From positions 96,378,530 to 96,442,529 of the forward strand of contig JALIRH010000001.1 of the NCBI GenBank assembly GCA_023055505.1: a stretch of 64,000 nt of DNA. Direction: 5' to 3'. The translations under genes were made by a program, and so were the position numbers. This stretch comes from Callipepla californica brunnescens (Eukaryota; Chordata; Aves; Galliformes; Odontophoridae). Positions 36,481-48,767 of this stretch are shown here, in pieces (the first letter of the stretch is position 1; every line of letters starts with the position of its first letter). The notes below the pieces were generated by a model. It made no database searches and was not told where the DNA came from. It saw only the letters and a program-made list of their open reading frames with translations.

Positions 36481-37296
36481 AATGTCAAATTTGGATTACT
36501 ATAACTGTGTTAATTAATGACAGGAAGATGTTTTGTGGCTTATGTTATATGGAATTAAAACAGTACATATATTATAAAAGGCTAAGTACAACTAGGCAAC
36601 TTATCAAACAACAGCAGTCAAACTGAATGTACAAAGTATGAGTCTTAGTCACCTTTGATAAGGCACCAAGAACCCCAGTTCTGACTGTGATGAATATGCA
36701 TAACCATAGCTGGCAGAACTATGCTCTGCACTCTCGTGAATGAGAAGTGTCATTTATCCGTCTTGTATGGTTACACATATGACACTGAAATAGCCACTCT
36801 CCTATATCACATCACTTCTGTGATTTATCTGATGTTAAAAAGGACAGAGAAGCCAATCTTCTCAGTTAGCATGCTTACTAGGTCAACATATGGGAGTTAC
36901 TTTGATCTGGCTCATGCAAGATATCAGGAAAAAGAAGCCTTCTATTAAAATTTAATGGCTTATAATTAACGATCCCTTTCATAAAATTGCCTCTAATATC
37001 TTTGAATCTTAGACAGACTGAGTCTACCTGCAGGGAGAATTTTCTTTGCAGAGATGCATGGAAGATCATAAATTGCCCTGTTTTAGTAATTTATTGGCTT
37101 TTCAAGGGCCTAAAACTTCCTTTTTCTAAAGAGCAGAATTCAAAAGAAATTTCCTGCTGTAATGAAATTAAATAGAGAAACATTAAAGATCTGCAACAGA
37201 AGCAAGTACTTTATGTAGAATGTCTAGCACAGAAACATTGAGACTAAAGAAATTTGTTATTATATTTATTGTTTAGTATGTCGTAAAATAAATAAA
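36481..37296. other. Unassigned noncoding DNA
   Basis: No gene or repeat recognised between the reverse-transcriptase fossil and the pentanucleotide tract. Confidence 0.5.
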
Positions 37297-37503
37297 GAGG
37301 AGAGGAGAGGAGAGGAGAGGAGAGGAGAGGAGAGGAGAGGAGAGGAGAGGAGAGGAGAGGAGAGGAGAGGAGAGGAGAGGAGAGGAGAGGAGAGGAGAGG
37401 AGAGGAGAGGAGAGGAGAGGAGAGGAGAGGAGAGGAGAGGAGAGGAGAGGAGAGGAGAGGAGAGGAGAGGAGAGGAGAGGAGAGGAGAGGAGAGGAGAGG
37501 AGA
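37297..37503. repeat. (AGAGG)n pentanucleotide microsatellite
   Basis: About 41 perfect tandem copies of a 5-bp purine unit (AGAGG, equivalent to GGAGA) over 207 bp, with no interruption that I can see. One strand is all purine and the other all pyrimidine. The unit reversed is a rotation of itself, so the tract is a mirror repeat and could form intramolecular triplex DNA. The open frames across it on the minus strand (Leu-Ser-Ser-Pro repeats) are products of the tandem, not a protein. Confidence 0.98.
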
Positions 37504-39580
37504 AAGGGGAAACATCTAAATATTGGTACTGTTGGAGTAAAGGAGACCTTCCATTATTACCATTCAAAGGCAGGTAGAATTATTATTCCAGGTATTATTA
37601 TTGTTATTTTTTCATATTCCCTCAGAATAAAGTATTCTTATAACTTTTTCTTGTGCTTCTAAACACACAATGACCTATGAAGGATTCATTCAGCCCAGAG
37701 AAGGCTGGGTGCATCCTAAAAGTTACTCTTGTTATTTATACATAGTACATTGTTTTACATTGTCTAATAGAATTCAGCAGTTGAAGATTTAATTCATTTC
37801 TTTACATATTCACTAAAAGGATGCTGGAAGTGCAAGTTTGCCCAGCCAGCCTGATGGTGGACCTCCATGGAGGCCTGCTGCAGGTCTCAAAGGAGACTGG
37901 TCTTCAGATCCCCTAAATTACTGAATTTTCTGAGATTAAGAGTAGAAATCATAACCAGATGAACACACTAGCTTTTTATAGTGTTAAGCTTTTACTTGCA
38001 GACAGTCTTTTCATAGTCCAAACAGTTATAGAAGAGAAAGACAGGCAACCCAGGTGATCATGGGCAGAATCATCCTGTTTCTTCAATGACACTGCAAGGC
38101 ATGCGGTCTTGTCACACACCTAATATATCTCATAACTTTCATGTTTGAGTACACAAGAACTTTGCATATGCTGAGGAACAGCCTTCAGATGTTACCAAGC
38201 ATCAGCTGAGAAGAGCAGAAGACACCAGAGCTGATTATTAGTCCCCTAGGCCAACAGATGCCCAAGTTAGTTTAAGCTCTGCACTGACCTTTTCATTCAG
38301 ACTACCAGTTTCTCAGAGCTGTATCAAAGCTGGTAGCTGAAGTGGCAAACTAATCACTTGCATGTAGTGCATACTGCTGCAGGCACTGGAGTGATAAATT
38401 GTCCAATTTTACTAAGCAAGGTTGTTCAGATAAAAGAGACTCACAATAATGGTATATACAGTTGTCTTTGTTATGGACTAAACAATAGTAGGCATAGACC
38501 TGCTGCCTTTTGTTTTTATTTTTAATTGTCAAAGTCTTTCTCAAAAAGAGAAAACACCGTCAGTGAGAAGGTTTTAAAAGCTGTAATTTGCATAAATATT
38601 TTAGATTATTTTTGAAATAGCAGCTGCCATGAAAAGAGGTATTTTCATTTGTTTACAAAAATAGGAAATCATTATCATTTTGATGTCCCCTGAGAATTTA
38701 AAAATACATATATAAACACAGAGCAGATTAACACAAAGAGCAAGTGTGTGTCCTTGTATTCACAATGGCTGAGCTGCCCCTACTGTAGCTGGGAGCTGTA
38801 AGTTTATACTTTTACACTGGCTCCCATAATAATCTCTCTTTCATGTTTAGATCATTTAATATTTTAATTTTCTCTCAAGGCAATAATGAGAGCTGTTAAT
38901 TCCTTTCTGACCTATGTTCACTAGCATTCAGGTGTTCTGAACATTTGCAGATAGGCTCACATTTTTTTTCTTCTATGTCAAATTTATTTATTCAGAATGT
39001 CAGAATGGTTTTCATACATGCAAAATATACATAATGTATAGTTTAGTTTAGTAATAATAAGACAACTAAGTTATTTGTGCCGAAGTCCCAGATGTATATT
39101 ACTGAGCATTACATATTGATGCTCTGTTACAAGACATTCTGGCATATGCAATGTCAAATTCAGGTGAGCATTTCCGCATAAAAGTGACAAAGCAGACAAA
39201 TTTCATTTCAGGTATTTTTGCGTGAGACGTCACTTTTGAATGAAAAGAGTACATTAAGTGAAGCTTCTTTTGCCATTTATGGGCATCTAAAAATTAGATA
39301 CACGGTCTAACTAAATATTTTGTCTGCTTTTGTATTTTTTGTGGATATGGAGGTACACGTTGAGGACTATTTCTACCATTTCCCATGTATCAGCTCATAA
39401 CAAACTAATCTATTTCCAGAGAAGTTGGTATCTGGAAGACAGCACAACCCCTGGCATATTTTGGTTTCAGAAAATCCCTTAGGTTTCACTAAAACAGAAT
39501 AGTCATCTTAGTCCCACAGTTGTTCTGGATAAAGGTATGCAGCACCAGCTATACTTTCAGGTCTCTCAGCTTCTGTAGTT
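37504..39580. other. Unassigned noncoding DNA
   Basis: No gene, RNA or recognised repeat. Open frames are at most about 64 codons. Confidence 0.55.
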
Positions 39581-39755
39581 ATCACAGAATTGCAGAATTG
39601 TAGGAGTTGGAAGGGACCTCTAGAAATCATCTAGTCCAATCCCCCTGCCGAAGCACAGGTATGTGTCCAGACAGGTCTTTAACATCTCTAGAGGAGACTC
39701 CACAGCCTCTGTGGGCAGCCTGTGCCAGTGCTCTGTCACTCTTTGGAGCACATAT
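39581..39755 (-). mobile_element. CR1 LINE 3' fragment
   Basis: Reverse-complement CR1 tail and 3' UTR. ATCACAGAATTGCAGAATTG tail repeats are followed by GTTGGAAGGGACCTCTAG, ATCATCTAGTCCAA, AGACAGGTCTTTAACATC and CAGCCTGTGCCAGTGCTC. The central part is closely related to the CR1 copy that flanks LTR copy 1, including the same GTCTT target site. A short minus-strand open frame (39620-39808) overlaps it and is not a gene. Confidence 0.9.
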
Positions 39756-40920
39756 GGAACCCTGGTAATCAGCTTAGTTACAATGGTATTGAAACTAAAT
39801 GTATACATGGCACCTTTGTGCCTATACTTGTAACAGTACCCAAGCTTGTGTATTTGCAGCCCTGGCTACATCAACACAGTACTCAGAACAGGGTAAATAC
39901 TCGACATTTGCCCAGGGTAGATTTGAACTTTCTTCCATTCTAGCTACATGGAACAGGAGACAGCCTCCGCACAGCCCAATCAGTGAGCTCCTATGGCAAC
40001 TTCAGCCATAATAACTTTGATCATCTGAAGTGTTATAAAGGACCAGTATTCCCGGTGTTAGTAAGGATTTGACTTACTGTTTTTGAATCTACAAGTCGCT
40101 CAATACTACATGTTCACTGAAGAATGGACCTGTTGAAAAGTATTGCAATGCTAGGAGATGCCATGCTTGCTTTTTGCATGTCAACGTCCTGCATGGTAAT
40201 CACAAAACCAAGTTATGTTGCAGTTTTTTTCACCATAAGGTGGGACTCACAAAAGCAATATATTAATAAATTATGTGGAAGGTTCAGTTCCTAACATAAC
40301 CAAGGGAATACATGAAGTGGAAGAATATTTGAAATTCTGCCTTTTCCTGGAAGTGATTGAAGCCACCTGAGAATGTTTTCTTACTCCTTACTCTGCATTA
40401 TGTAAGTCCCTTAGGGGAATGATGGCTGGCTGGCTTTTTCTTTCAAAGAGCCAAGTGAACTGGAGCTTCAATCCATGATAATCAGGGCACTTATCCTAGA
40501 GAGGTTCTGTGATCTATTCAGCACCCAACCAACTTTAAGCTCCCTCAGAAGGTGTAACTCAAGATTCAGAAAGATTTAAGATGAATGTCAATCTGAGTTC
40601 AGATATGAAGCAGCATAAATCGGTTTTAACACCATGGCCAGTGTTAAAAACATCAGTGTAAAATGGGAGAAAAGGTTTACTTTTTTCTAAGCTACTCTGC
40701 CTGTGGCTATTTATACAAGGACTCTTGTTAAATAACACAGAAACAGTCACCAACATACAAAGGCCCACCTTGTTTGCTTTCTTTCTAAAGTTGATGCTGC
40801 AATAAAGGAAAAAAATAGAGAATATCTCTCAGTCTTAAAGGAAAGGTAAAGCTGCAGAAACAACTGATCAGATATGGACTGGCTAACTCCTTTCTAAGTG
40901 TTTTCTAAGTGCTAGCTAGT
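39756..40920. other. Unassigned noncoding DNA
   Basis: Nothing recognisable between two CR1 fragments. Confidence 0.5.
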
Positions 40921-41047
40921 GAAGCAGCACCTGCCTGAAGGTGATCTAGGCCAGGTTGGATAGGGCCTGATCTACCTCACAGCAGTGGCTTAGGACTAGA
41001 TGATCTTTTAGATTCTTTCCAACCCAAGACATTTCATTATTCTATGA
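40921..41047 (+). mobile_element. CR1 LINE 3' fragment, plus strand
   Basis: Sense-strand CR1 3' UTR with GGCCAGGTTGGATAGGGCCT, then ACTAGATGATCTTTTAGA, then TTCCAACCCAAGACATT and the tail motif ATTATTCTATGA. About 127 bp. It points toward the minus-strand CR1 that starts 82 bp further on, so the two are tail to tail. Confidence 0.85.
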
Positions 41048-41128
41048 AATCACCTGCCAAGTACAGGTTCCTCTGAATGAAAACTTTTCTATGAGTAAAG
41101 ATGCAGATAACACGGTGGTCATCAGCAA

Positions 41129-42050
41129 ATAATAGATTCATAGATTCATAGATTCATTAGGTTGGAAAGGACCTACAAGATCATCTAGTCCAACCATCCT
41201 CACACCACTATCCCTACCCATCAAGCTACTAAATCAAATCCCTTAGCACCTCATCTAAACGCTTCATGAACAGCGCCAGGGACGGTGCCTCAACCACCTC
41301 CCTAGGCAGGCCATTCCAGTGCCGGACCACTCTCTCAGAGAAAAAATTTTTCCTCAAATCTAATCTAAATCTTCCCCGGCGCAACTTGTGGCCATTCCCT
41401 CTTGTCCTGTCATTAGTTACCTGGGAGAAGAGGCCAAACCCCTCCTCACCACAGCCTCCCTTCAGGAAGTGGTAGAGTGCGATGAGGTCTCCTCTAAGCC
41501 TCCTTTTCTCCAGGCTAAACAATCCCAGCTCCCTCAGCTGCTCCTCGTAAGACCTGTGCTCCAGACCCCTCACCAGTTTTGTTGCCCTTCTCTGAACACG
41601 CTCCAGGGCCTCGATGTCTCTCTTGTAGTGAGGGGCCCAAAACTGAACACAGTACTCGAGGTGCGGCCGCACCAGAGCTGAGTACAGGGGGATGATCACC
41701 TCCCTGCTCCTGCTGGCCACACTATTCCTAATACAGGCCTTGATGAAATTGGCCTTCTTGGCCACCTGGACACACTGCTGGCTCATGTTGAGTAGAGCAT
41801 CAACCAACACCCCCAGGTCCTTTTCCTCTATACACTCCTCAAGCCATTCTGCCCCAAGCCTATAGCATTGCATGGGGTTATTGTGGCCAAAGTGCAGGAC
41901 CCGGCACTTGGCCTTATTGAACCTCATCCCATTGACCTCAGCCCAACTGTCCAGCCTATCCAGATCCCTCTGAAGGGCCTCCCTACCCTCAGGTAGATCG
42001 ACACATCCTCCCAACTTGGTGTCATCCGCAAACTTAGTGATCCTCACCCA
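41129..42050 (-). mobile_element. CR1 LINE, 5'-truncated, relatively young
   Basis: Minus-strand CR1 of about 920 bp. The plus strand opens with three 8-bp tail units (AGATTCAT type, 41131-41158), then the 3' UTR (GGTTGGAAAGGACCTACAAG), then the last 272 codons of ORF2 without a stop. The unbroken frame makes this the least decayed CR1 in the window. It is 5'-truncated in the middle of the reverse-transcriptase domain and so cannot move by itself. Confidence 0.95.
41229..42047 (-). pseudogene. CR1 ORF2 C-terminal fragment (reverse transcriptase and C-terminal domain)
   Basis: Open frame of 272 codons. It begins within the reverse-transcriptase catalytic region, with [10 protein letters not shown] at residues 5-14 (FADD is the CR1 form of the YxDD active-site box). 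It continues through the thumb-like and C-terminal blocks [72 protein letters not shown] and [17 protein letters not shown], to a natural CR1-like C-terminus. The full-length protein also has an N-terminal endonuclease and most of the polymerase domain, which are missing. The start Met is just the first ATG after truncation, not a real start codon. There is no promoter evidence. Confidence 0.93.
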
Positions 42051-42054
42051 AAAT

Positions 42055-42175
42055 GGATATATTTTTTTTAATTAAAATATACGGAGATATACCTATTTGT
42101 TTTTTTTTTTTTCCTTTATTTCTTTTTTTTTTATTTCCTTTTTTATTTTATTTCCTTTTAAGCTGATAAATTTTT
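42055..42175. repeat. T-rich low-complexity tract
   Basis: Several T runs of 7-12 bases with scattered CC and TTTATTTCC-like units, right at the 5' break of the CR1 copy. It may mark the A/T-rich target where that CR1 was inserted. Confidence 0.8.
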
Positions 42176-44218
42176 AAACAAGAAAAGCAGACATTCACCC
42201 ACATTTAAACGCTTTTGATAAATTCATAAAATGCATAAATGCATCATTTCTTCAGTTTGTGAGTTTAATTTTTACTTGGAAAACTAGCATAATACATAAC
42301 AAGAATGTTGTTTCAGTACTTCAATACTTTAAACAAAAAAATGTCTGTATAACAGTACTGTCAAGCATTTTGAAGTGGTATAAGTAAGCCTAATCAAGCC
42401 TAATCTACATGATTTTTGAAACAAAACAAATATCAGATTTACAGTTGAAAATGATAGAAGAAATCACAGTTTCACATAATCTGGAGTATAACATGCTACA
42501 TTCACTGATGTTAGGAATACAATGTTAGGAAACCATCACACAGAGGCATGCTGATTTAATAAATATTAGAATTCTAAACAAGTTACAATTTCTTGTGTCT
42601 TGATATGTTTTGCTATGATAAAATGTTGTCAGGGTTGTAGCAAAAACTTCTTTGCACATTGTGTGTAAACTGCACAACCTTTGCTGTATCAACTTTATGC
42701 TCCAATAAACAAGACAATAATGACAAATTATCAAAGCAGGCCTCAGATGTGACCCTCAATTGGAAGAGCAGCAATTTAATGAAGACAAAAGCTAGGTGAA
42801 AGCTGCTAATATCATTTACTGATAAACAGATTTTCTCAAGAGGCTCCTAGTTCAATCCCCCGAGGCCCCATAAACCTGCATAATTCCGTTTAAAATATTG
42901 TGCAATTCACTAAATTAGTCTTTGAACATCCTTACTATCCAATTACGAAGCCCCAGCATGGACAGAATAATGAAATTTTTCAAACTGTGGAATGCATGTG
43001 GTCTTAAAAAACTTATGACAAACACTGAAATTAGCTTTCACTTTTGAAGCCAATGTGGACTATTGCTAATGCTTCAAGTCAGAGATAAAACAATAAAACA
43101 CTATTGCAGTGGTTAAGTGTTATGTACAAAAAATAAATCTTTGACTTACACAGAATTCTCAACACAGTCTACCTTCAGGAAAAAAAAATCATATGAACTT
43201 GAATAATGTTTTTGCATTTGCAAGCTATTTGGCCTGCTTAAGTTCTAGTAAAAGCTTTACTGAATAAAGAGTACAAATACCTCCTGGACAGTTTTATCTT
43301 CCAGGCAGGCAGAAAAAGGCGAGAGTTTCAGAAGTGAAATTTATTTCTGTTCAAGCATTGCAAGCTGCATTATTAAAGTCATTTGTCATGGTTTGAATAT
43401 TTCTGCCTGATTCACCATTAAATTGGCCCTCTAATTACAAACTTTGTCATGAAAAGCAGTTGGGCTGCTTCGTTCACCAGAAAACTTCAATCCCTTAATA
43501 ACAGCTTGGTTCAAAGAGTAAGGGAAGCATTGTTATTCTTAAAACTTAAAATTCATAGAATAAACAGTGACATTACAAAAAAGAATCAAACAAACAAAAA
43601 AAATAAACAGAAAAAAAATCATTAACAATTTCAAAATGTACCTAGAGAATGTTTTAAAATTATTTTTAATTAAATATGTATTAATTTTTATGATAAATAT
43701 TCTGTATTCTAGAAATACAAATTCATTTATTGTAAATGAACAAAATGATTGAGTCCTTGCAACTTAAATATTGAGGACTGACTACATATATGCTTAAGCA
43801 TTCTTGTGCACTGATCTATATGTGCATACATTTAGAATGATTATGCATGCTGATGTTGTAAGTGTGCTTGTAAAAGGCTAGGCAGATATCAAACTGCGTT
43901 CTCATACCAGATATACTCATGGAACTGTGAGAGCAACATTGTGAATGCAATTGTGAATGACTTTCCTTGATAGCTGTGGTAAACCAGATGCTTCTGCTTG
44001 TGGTTCTGTACAGTGAGTTCTCAGCCCCACTGTGTTCAGCTTATACGCCAAATACCTGTGTTTTTTGAAAGGTAAATATGGGCTTTTAAAATGCAGATTT
44101 CACTAGAAGATAAAATGATGTTTTACCTCTGTGACAAGTATTTTAATTATATGAATCCATCACACTGGCCACAAATGCATATCACGTATAGCCTATGCAG
44201 TAAAAGGCATTCTATAAG
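42176..44218. other. Repeat-poor DNA, candidate conserved noncoding segment
   Basis: No gene and no recognised repeat. The part from about 42720 to 43560 is complex, non-repetitive and rich in homeodomain-type cores, for example CCAATTACGAAG near 42940 and CTCTAATTACAAAC near 43430. That texture is typical of conserved regulatory DNA near developmental genes. This is inference from texture only; I cannot test conservation. Confidence 0.35.
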
Positions 44219-44220
44219 TA

Positions 44221-44746
44221 CTGCTCTGAAAGCAATGTAGACTGATTACGTTGGTCCACAATGTTAGTAGGGGTTGAACCTTCCCTCCTATATTCCATTA
44301 CATTTTGTTGCCATGGTAATGATGGCAGCAGAGGGGCAGTGTGACAAAATAGTGTCTGACATGGAAGTATATAAGGAGTAAAGTGTTTCACTGAACTCCT
44401 CCATGAGGAGAACATGGCACCCACTGATATTCACTGATGCCTGATGAAATGCTTCTGGAGACCAAACAGTGAATGTGAGCACAGTGAGGTGGTGGGTGGT
44501 GAGTTTCAGCGGTGACAACAGTGATGTGAAAGGCAAGCCATGTTTTGGACAGCCATGCAGATTTTTGTGAGTACAGCATACAGGTTCCTGTTCATAGCTG
44601 GAAAAAATGCATAGCTAGTAATGGTGACTATGTTTAAAACACCATTTTGTATCTGAGAAACTGCTTTATCAGATAGTGTTATCGTTCTTTTGCATTCGTT
44701 GTAGTTTTTGTGGAAATAAATAGGATACATTACTTTCAGAGGGACT
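44221..44746 (+). mobile_element. Mariner element, internally deleted (Galluhop-like)
   Basis: 526-bp mariner-type DNA transposon copy. It is bounded by TA dinucleotides at 44219-44220 and 44747-44748, the mariner target duplication. Terminal inverted repeats match at 13 of 14 bases (CTCTGAAAGCAATG at 44224-44237 against CATTACTTTCAGAG at 44728-44741). Full mariners are about 1.3 kb. Here the N-terminal part of the transposase gene (44361 to about 44560) runs directly into its 3' end (about 44570-44635), so the catalytic core is missing. From memory it matches the chicken Galluhop family, in which short deletion derivatives of this kind are common; the name needs a database check. Confidence 0.85.
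44361..44635 (+). pseudogene. Mariner transposase remnant
   Basis: The ATG at 44361 is followed by a stop codon after six codons (TAA at 44379-44381), and more stops follow. A recognisable DNA-binding segment remains at 44458-44511 (GDQTVNVSTVRWWVVSFS). It resembles the second helix-turn-helix of mariner transposases, just before the linker that normally carries a GRP motif. Sequence near 44582-44635 corresponds to the C-terminus of the transposase, although its frame is lost. No DDD catalytic residues remain. It cannot be functional. Confidence 0.75.
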
Positions 44747-47700
44747 TACATATATCTATCTGTCTATATTTTTTAGATCTTGGTTATTAACCTAATGCAA
44801 TAACAGGATTTGTGTCTTTTACTGTAAAACCAAAGTTGATACTTAATATCATTTGTAAAGTATGGAGAACTTGTTAGTGTAGGCTTCTTTTCTCCATAGG
44901 CCTCTCTTGCCCCAGCATTAAAAGACACACTAGATTAGGGCAGCAGTTCCAGTAACTCCCATTCAATATTTGACAAAATATCAGGTGAAAAGCCTTCCCA
45001 GTGTACCAAAACAATAGATGTAAAACCTTGTTAGCTGTATCTAAAGCCATGCTGATATATCATGTTGACCTTCTCCTAGAAAGGAGAAAAATGACATCTG
45101 CTTAAAACAAACATGCTTTAGCAGGAGTTCAGATTACTTGGATCCTTAAAGTCAGATCAACCTGTTATGTTGCTCAGATTTTCCTCATTGTATCCTCCTT
45201 TGACAAATGAAGGCCTGTCATGCATGTCCAAAATGCCACAAATATGGCCCTCAGAAAATGTAATAGGACGAGGAAACAAAAGGCAAAGTAAACTGTAGGG
45301 AGTAAGATTTTGTCTTTGTCATCCAGGACTGCTATTATGAATGTAATGATGGGTCTAAGACAGTTGAGCAACAGGAACCAGCAGAGAACAGGGAGAAACA
45401 GCTACCAAATGGGAAAATACAAAGATGGAGAAGGAAATGCAATGAATAAACCTCTAATATTTCTTATCATATTTTCTTTAACAAGAGACCAGTGTGCTTA
45501 TGGAGCACAATATATTCTCTTTACTGAAAGGACAGTCATAGGAAAAAAATAATACAAGAAGGAAACACATTTGTGAAGGTGTTCATGATCTCAATCAAAT
45601 TAAGCTGTAGTTCTTCATGTTTCAGAAAGCTATGAAGTGAGAAAGGCTGCAAGTACATCTCCAACATCAGGATGTATAAATAATAGACTGGCTAGCGTCC
45701 TAGAGTGTTACAAGAAACCTTAGGTCTTTCTGCTGTTTGTCTCAAAAGCCGGTGGAATGAAACATTTTGGCTTGACTACAGCTATGCAAGGTCCTGAATC
45801 TGGATTTTTTTCTAAACTACAGACTAAATCCAAATCTACTAATCATGAAAATGTTGTATATACCATTGATGCTGCAAAATCATTCTATTTCAATACAAAA
45901 ATGCATTTAACTGCAGGGTAGTTTCACAGAGGATGTTCTCACTGACTGCTGTATGTGACTCCAGGGACTGTGTGTAGGAAATTGACATAAATTACGAGAA
46001 ATTACAAATAAGTGAATGAAAAAATTTGGAGTACTATCATGAGAAAGAAAAAGTATAGGGATGTGGTAGCAGCAAGACTTCAGAAAATGAAAGTGAGATA
46101 CATACCGTATAAGAATGAAAAATAGACAAAATCTTACATGCCTGAGAGCAAAGGCTTCAGTCTGTTGGATTTCTGCCTGTCCTTACTCAGTATAATTCTT
46201 CTTCATAGTCCTGTTTCCCAGTTCCACTATGTGCCTTCATGATATACAACAGGAGCTGTAGTTTAATAGCCCTGCTAAATTGGGTTTATCCTACTCAGAA
46301 TGAAGTAGCTCAAGAATAGCTATGGGACTGTTTGAATGCACATTACCTGCTAACTTGTGTCTGAGCAACTTTGCTAGGGCAGGCTGTTGGTCTGCTCTAG
46401 ACTAGGGTCAGCACAGGAGCTAACATAGTGGGGTAAGCAGGGAGTTTAGTCTACAGTGCTACTTTGAGACTGCAGTTGATACTGATAGTATACAGCCAGA
46501 GAAGCATTTCTGTCAGCAAAGGGAGAATGCACACATGACCAGTTGGACAGAGAATGCCTAGATTTTGTCACCTCAAAAACAGGGATCTGGAGAAAATTAG
46601 GGAATGTATCATTCTGAAGAAAATTCCTTCATAATATTTATAAATATTTATTGCATAGAAACTGCAATAAAAACTGCACATCAGCATCCTGGAGGAGATA
46701 AGCTTGAGGTCTACACTGCAGAGAAGGGAAGAGGGGGAAGATAAAGGAAGAAAGAAACTTAGAAGAATAAAAATAGATACAAAGATCTTTCTGGTAGGGT
46801 TTCTGTCTTTGTATAGTGTCAAGCACATTGGAGTCTGGACTATTTTCTAGATATCAGCCTTGTATAAATGATAGAAATTATAACTACTAAAAAGACAATG
46901 GTAGAAGGAAGGCATTCTCAGAAATAAAACATATTGCCATGATTGTAAAAGATTAACATTTTTCTAGTTAAATGATGAGCTTGCTTTTAAATATTGGCAT
47001 TATAATAGACTATACTATGAATCTCTTTATCATACCTAAAGCACTGTTAATTCATCTTTCATGAATACATTAGAAGAGAGAGTTTTCCCATAGGCAAACA
47101 CATCATACATATTTGCAAATATCTTACATAATGATGCAAACACTATGCATAGAGAGTAGCTGCATTGTGGTGAAAGGGAGAAACAGTACATGCACAAAAA
47201 AAGACTTTCATTCCATTTCATTAAATACTTAAATTGACAAAGTAAGTCCAATTTGCTGTATATAAATCTTGCAGGCAAGAAAAAGGCTGCCATTTAAATT
47301 TGTCCTTTAGTTTAAATCCAACTATTCATAATAAGGAGTTGACAACCATAGATAGAAGAAATGATTTGTTAACGCGTCAACCGCATTTGTTCTTAAAACA
47401 ATACACTGCTCATTTTGTGATTCTATTAGCAGATTCCTAAACATTTTATCCGGGAAAAAGTAAAGACACCACACTCTGCCTAAGAAAATCTTATTGATAC
47501 ACTACTGTATGAAAATGAAATTGGAAATCACAGCCACAGACACAAAATAAATAGTAGTCATTTTATTTAGCTTGTTACCATCTAGTCTAGTCCAAGAATA
47601 TTACCTTAACAGCAGACTCTGAATTCATGAAGTTACATAAGTGTCTCGCTGTCAAACACGAAAACAACCCATTTAGTGGCTGTTCTGCATCTACACGGGA

Positions 47701-48767
47701 AGTTTTCTTTCATTATCTGGCTAGATCTTATTATAGTCATCGTTTAATTTGTGCTCTGTTTTACGAATGACACTTGTACAGGCCTCATGGGGCTGCTGAT
47801 AGAAGTGTGGTGCTCTCCTTCCCTTGTGTCAATTCTTTTGCAAACCTTTATAATTAGCCACTTAATAAATTGAGGAAAATAAATATGTGGTTGTGAAGTG
47901 CTTGCTTGTGCTAATTTAACCATATGCCTATCCAAGCTGATACCTAGGAGTCATAGCACTCAGTTGTCCAAAGGTTTAATAAAAACCTTCATTTTAGTGG
48001 GTTAATACATAGAAACGACATATGCAATCACCAAAGGAACCTAGAAAAAAAAAAAAAAAACCAGAACAAATTTCTCCATTTAAATATTTTTTCAAAACGA
48101 AGCATTTTAATTTCTATGTATTTCTTCTAGTAAGAGTTAGCAAATATTAGAACACCAAGCTACATATCATGACTCAAAACCTATGCCAGCCAACTCATGG
48201 GCCTTTATCTATAGGAATTTATAGCAGAACATCAACTCACCAGTTGCCTCTTACAGAAAAAATAGATGCCAGATTTTAGTACACCGCATTTTCCATACTC
48301 CTGTAAGATAGACCATGGTTAATTTTCTGGAATTAGTTTGAATAGCTAACATATATATTTCTATTACTCACAATGTCTCCTTCCTTACAAAACACCTTTT
48401 AACTTTTTTTTTTTAATCTTCTTTTGTCAACTGAAAATCAGGATCTTGTTTCAGTTTTTAGTAACCAAAACCTTACATTTTATGTTTTTTGTTTAGCTTT
48501 ATTGTTTTAGGCAAATATTAATGTTACTTTTTTTAGAGAAGTTATTTATTTAAATTGGATTATTATCAGCTGGTTCTATTGTCAATATAGCAATACAATT
48601 TTAGAATGTTAATTTCATATGAATAAATAACTATATACATACACATGTATATGTGTTAGTATTTTTTGTAGATGTCTACAGTGTTCACTACATTTATAAT
48701 GGCTATCATTCTACTTAAAGGTGTGAAAGCTTATTTACATGAAGCACATTTCACTTACTGCAGAAGC
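44747..48767. other. Unassigned AT-rich noncoding DNA
   Basis: No gene or recognised repeat. Open frames are at most about 86 codons. A poly-A run of about 18 bases at about 48043-48060 is the only simple repeat of note. Confidence 0.5.

Noticed and set aside
37244..37567. 107- and 80-codon minus-strand frames made of Leu-Ser-Ser-Pro repeats
   Set aside because: They are the translation of the (AGAGG)n microsatellite; a 5-bp unit without stops stays open in every frame.
42848..42872. GTTCAATCCCC word resembling a tRNA T-arm
   Set aside because: The flanking bases do not form a T-stem and there is no A-box at the right distance.
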